A stretch of DNA of 64,000 nucleotides from Acetobacteraceae bacterium. GTDB lineage: Bacteria > Pseudomonadota > Alphaproteobacteria > Acetobacterales > Acetobacteraceae. The notes beneath the pieces were generated by a model. The model was not told the origin of the DNA and ran no database searches. It saw only the letters and a program-made list of their open reading frames with translations. The DNA lies in the NCBI GenBank assembly GCA_027482245.1, contig JAIXWG010000039.1, positions 62,001 through 126,000 on the forward strand, written 5' to 3'. Positions 62,565 to 64,000 of this stretch are shown here, in pieces. Positions within the stretch are counted from its first letter, which is position 1, and each line of letters starts with the position of its first letter. The translations under genes were made by a program, and so were the position numbers.

Positions 62565-63722
62565 ATGCCACAGCGGCGGTTCAGGGCGGTGTTCATGCGG
62601 GGTGGGACCTCCCGCGCCATCGTCTTCCGGCGCCAGGACCTGCCCGTGGATCGCGCCGAATGGGACGCAATCTTCCTCGCCGCCATCGGATCGCCCGATC
62701 CGGAGGCGCGGCAGCTGGATGGCATGGGTGGCGGCGTGTCGTCGCTCAGCAAAGTCTGCATCGTGGGGCCGCCGACGCGCCCGGATGCCGATATCGACTA
62801 CACCTTCGGCCAGGTCGCGGTGAAGGAAGCGCTGGTCGATTACGGCGGCAGCTGCGGCAACATGTCCTCCGCCATCGGTCCCTTCGCGCTGGATGAGGGC
62901 ATGCTGCCCGACGCGCCCCGCAACGGCCCCGTCGAGGTCCGCATCCACGACACCAATGCCGGCCGCATCATCCGTGCGCGGTTCGAGGCGCGGGACGGCG
63001 AGGCGGTGGTCGATGGCGACTTCGTGCTGGACGGCGTCGCCGGCAGCGGCGCGCCCGTGCGGCTCGATTTCCTGGACCCCGGCGGCGCGCGGACCGGCGC
63101 GTTGCTGCCGACCGGCCGCGTGCTGGACACCTTGGAAGTGCCTGGCGTGGGCCCGGTGGAGGCGACGCTGGTCGATGCCGCGAGCCCCTGCGTCTTCGTC
63201 TCCGCGGAGGCGATGGGCCGCGGCGCCGTGGACACCGCCCAGGCGCTGGATGGGGAGGGCGCGCTGCTGGAGCGGCTCGACGCCATCCGCCGCCAGGCCG
63301 CCGTCGCCATGGGCGTCGCGCGCGATGCGGAAGCCGCCCGCGCCCGGCCGAGCCTGCCGCGCGTGGCGATGCTTTGGGCGCCCTGCGAGGCGCGGCTGGC
63401 CAATGGGCGCGCGCTGGCCGCCACGGAGGTCGATCTCCACATCCGCATCATCTCCATGGGCCAGCCGCATCGCGCGGTGACGGCGACGGGCGCGCTCTGC
63501 TTGGCCGTCGCCGGCCGCATCCCGGGCAGCCTGCCGGCGCGGCTGCTGGGGGCAGCGGACCCGGGCGCGCCGATCCGGCTCGGCCATGCCTCCGGCATCG
63601 CGGTGGTGGATGCGGCCGTGCAGGCCGACGCGGCGGCGAAGGGCGGCTTCCATTGCGGCCACGCGACCCTGTTCCGCACCCAGCGACGCCTGTTCGAGGG
63701 CTCGGTGCTGGTGCGGGGGTGA
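62565..63722 (+). CDS. PrpF-family isomerase (aconitate or 4-oxalomesaconate type)
   Basis: 385 residues of the PrpF/diaminopimelate-epimerase-like fold. N-terminal RFRAVFMRGGTSRAIVFRRQDLP, and GGGVSSLSKVCIVGPP, then KEALVDYGGSCGNMSSAIGPFALDEG, are the family signatures; the catalytic Cys of DGGSCGNM type is present in GGSCGN. PrpF isomerises 2-methylaconitate; relatives act on 4-oxalomesaconate (the meta-cleavage products of gallate and protocatechuate) or aconitate. With a Bug pair before it and pcaHG elsewhere in the window, a role in tricarboxylate or aromatic acid use is likely, exact substrate unknown. Confidence 0.9.
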   Translation: MPQRRFRAVFMRGGTSRAIVFRRQDLPVDRAEWDAIFLAAIGSPDPEARQLDGMGGGVSSLSKVCIVGPPTRPDADIDYTFGQVAVKEALVDYGGSCGNMSSAIGPFALDEGMLPDAPRNGPVEVRIHDTNAGRIIRARFEARDGEAVVDGDFVLDGVAGSGAPVRLDFLDPGGARTGALLPTGRVLDTLEVPGVGPVEATLVDAASPCVFVSAEAMGRGAVDTAQALDGEGALLERLDAIRRQAAVAMGVARDAEAARARPSLPRVAMLWAPCEARLANGRALAATEVDLHIRIISMGQPHRAVTATGALCLAVAGRIPGSLPARLLGAADPGAPIRLGHASGIAVVDAAVQADAAAKGGFHCGHATLFRTQRRLFEGSVLVRG

Positions 63723-63781
63723 GGCTGTCGCGCCAGGGTTGTTGCTGATAGCGTCCTGTCGCGCAGGGGGGCGCCGGCGGC

Positions 63782-64000
63782 ATGGAAGGCTCAACCACGA
63801 CGAAGTCAGCGGCGGAGCCGCTGCCGCGGCTCTGGCGGGGCGACTTCGCGGGGGTGCTGGGGCTTGCCCTGCTGGGCTTCGCCAACCTCGCCGCCTTCTA
63901 CGGGCTGGAGCCCTGGCTGCGGGGCCGGGGGCTGGATGCCGCGCAGGCCGGCTTCACCATCGCGGCCTTCACGCTGGTGGCGCTGGTGCTGATGGCGCCG
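63782..64000 (+). CDS. MFS transporter (N-terminal part, cut by window end)
   Basis: 73 codons before the right edge. ATG 63782 follows an AGGGGGG run ten bases away. The product has a short polar leader (MEGSTTTKSAAEPLPRLWRG), then GLALLGFANLAAFYGLEPWLRGRGLDAAQAGFTIAAFTLVALVLMAP, which are the first two membrane segments of an MFS protein with the normal periplasmic loop. It starts 60 bp after prpF on the same strand, so it could carry the PrpF substrate or product. Confidence 0.75.
   Translation, partial: MEGSTTTKSAAEPLPRLWRGDFAGVLGLALLGFANLAAFYGLEPWLRGRGLDAAQAGFTIAAFTLVALVLMAP

Overview
This 64 kb window is about 70% G+C, almost fully coding, and carries no tRNA, rRNA, insertion sequence, prophage or CRISPR array that I could see. 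The gene content suggests a free-living alphaproteobacterium, most likely an acetic-acid-bacteria relative of the Roseomonas type (Acetobacteraceae). The reasons are hisZ next to purA, the alphaproteobacterial long SerC/SerA pair, a fused indolepyruvate oxidoreductase beside an Lrp regulator, and an unusual abundance of orphan Bug-family (tripartite tricarboxylate transporter) binding proteins. The organism assignment is an inference from gene content.

Layout. 1-3.6 kb: sugar-acid genes (TRAP binding protein cut by the window edge, dgoA, dgoK) and a divergent secreted beta-propeller protein. 3.7-12 kb: a Bug protein, serC-serA, a small hypothetical protein, a lipoprotein, a secreted intradiol dioxygenase, and hisZ-purA followed by a 40-bp tandem hairpin array. 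12.2-17.8 kb: GNAT acetyltransferase, MFS exporter, Lrp regulator and the divergent iorAB fusion. 17.9-22.5 kb: a tightly overlapped run of peptide-type binding protein, SDR dehydrogenase, metallo-beta-lactamase-fold hydrolase, AtzG-like small protein and amidase. 22.5-28.3 kb: a NitT/TauT-type ABC importer, a TetR regulator and a CoxL-type molybdenum hydroxylase, linked by two near-identical 20-bp palindromes that look like the TetR operator.

28.3-44.2 kb is a catabolic island. It holds seven of the nine Bug proteins, pcaHG, two Asp/Glu/hydantoin-type racemases, an FAD-linked oxidase, a creatininase-family hydrolase, and an overlapped dadA-hyuA-hyuB-Bug operon in which HyuA is unusually compact. 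44.3-50.7 kb: an iron/AfuABC-type ABC operon with three consecutive paralogous binding proteins, one double permease and one ATPase. 50.8-59.2 kb: a dipeptide-type ABC importer (fused DppDF) divergent from a GntR regulator, a PuuB-like FAD oxidase and a class III omega-aminotransferase, which together look like an uptake and oxidation pathway for an amine or beta-amino acid. 59.2-64 kb: a C45 acyltransferase/peptidase, two tandem Bug proteins, a PrpF-type isomerase and the start of an MFS transporter.

The shared theme is scavenging of small organic acids, amides, cyclic ureides and amines: many periplasmic binding proteins, each next to a few catabolic enzymes, with short operons of the ATGA-overlap type. 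Convergent gene ends often carry strong palindromes, three of which belong to one dispersed repeat family.
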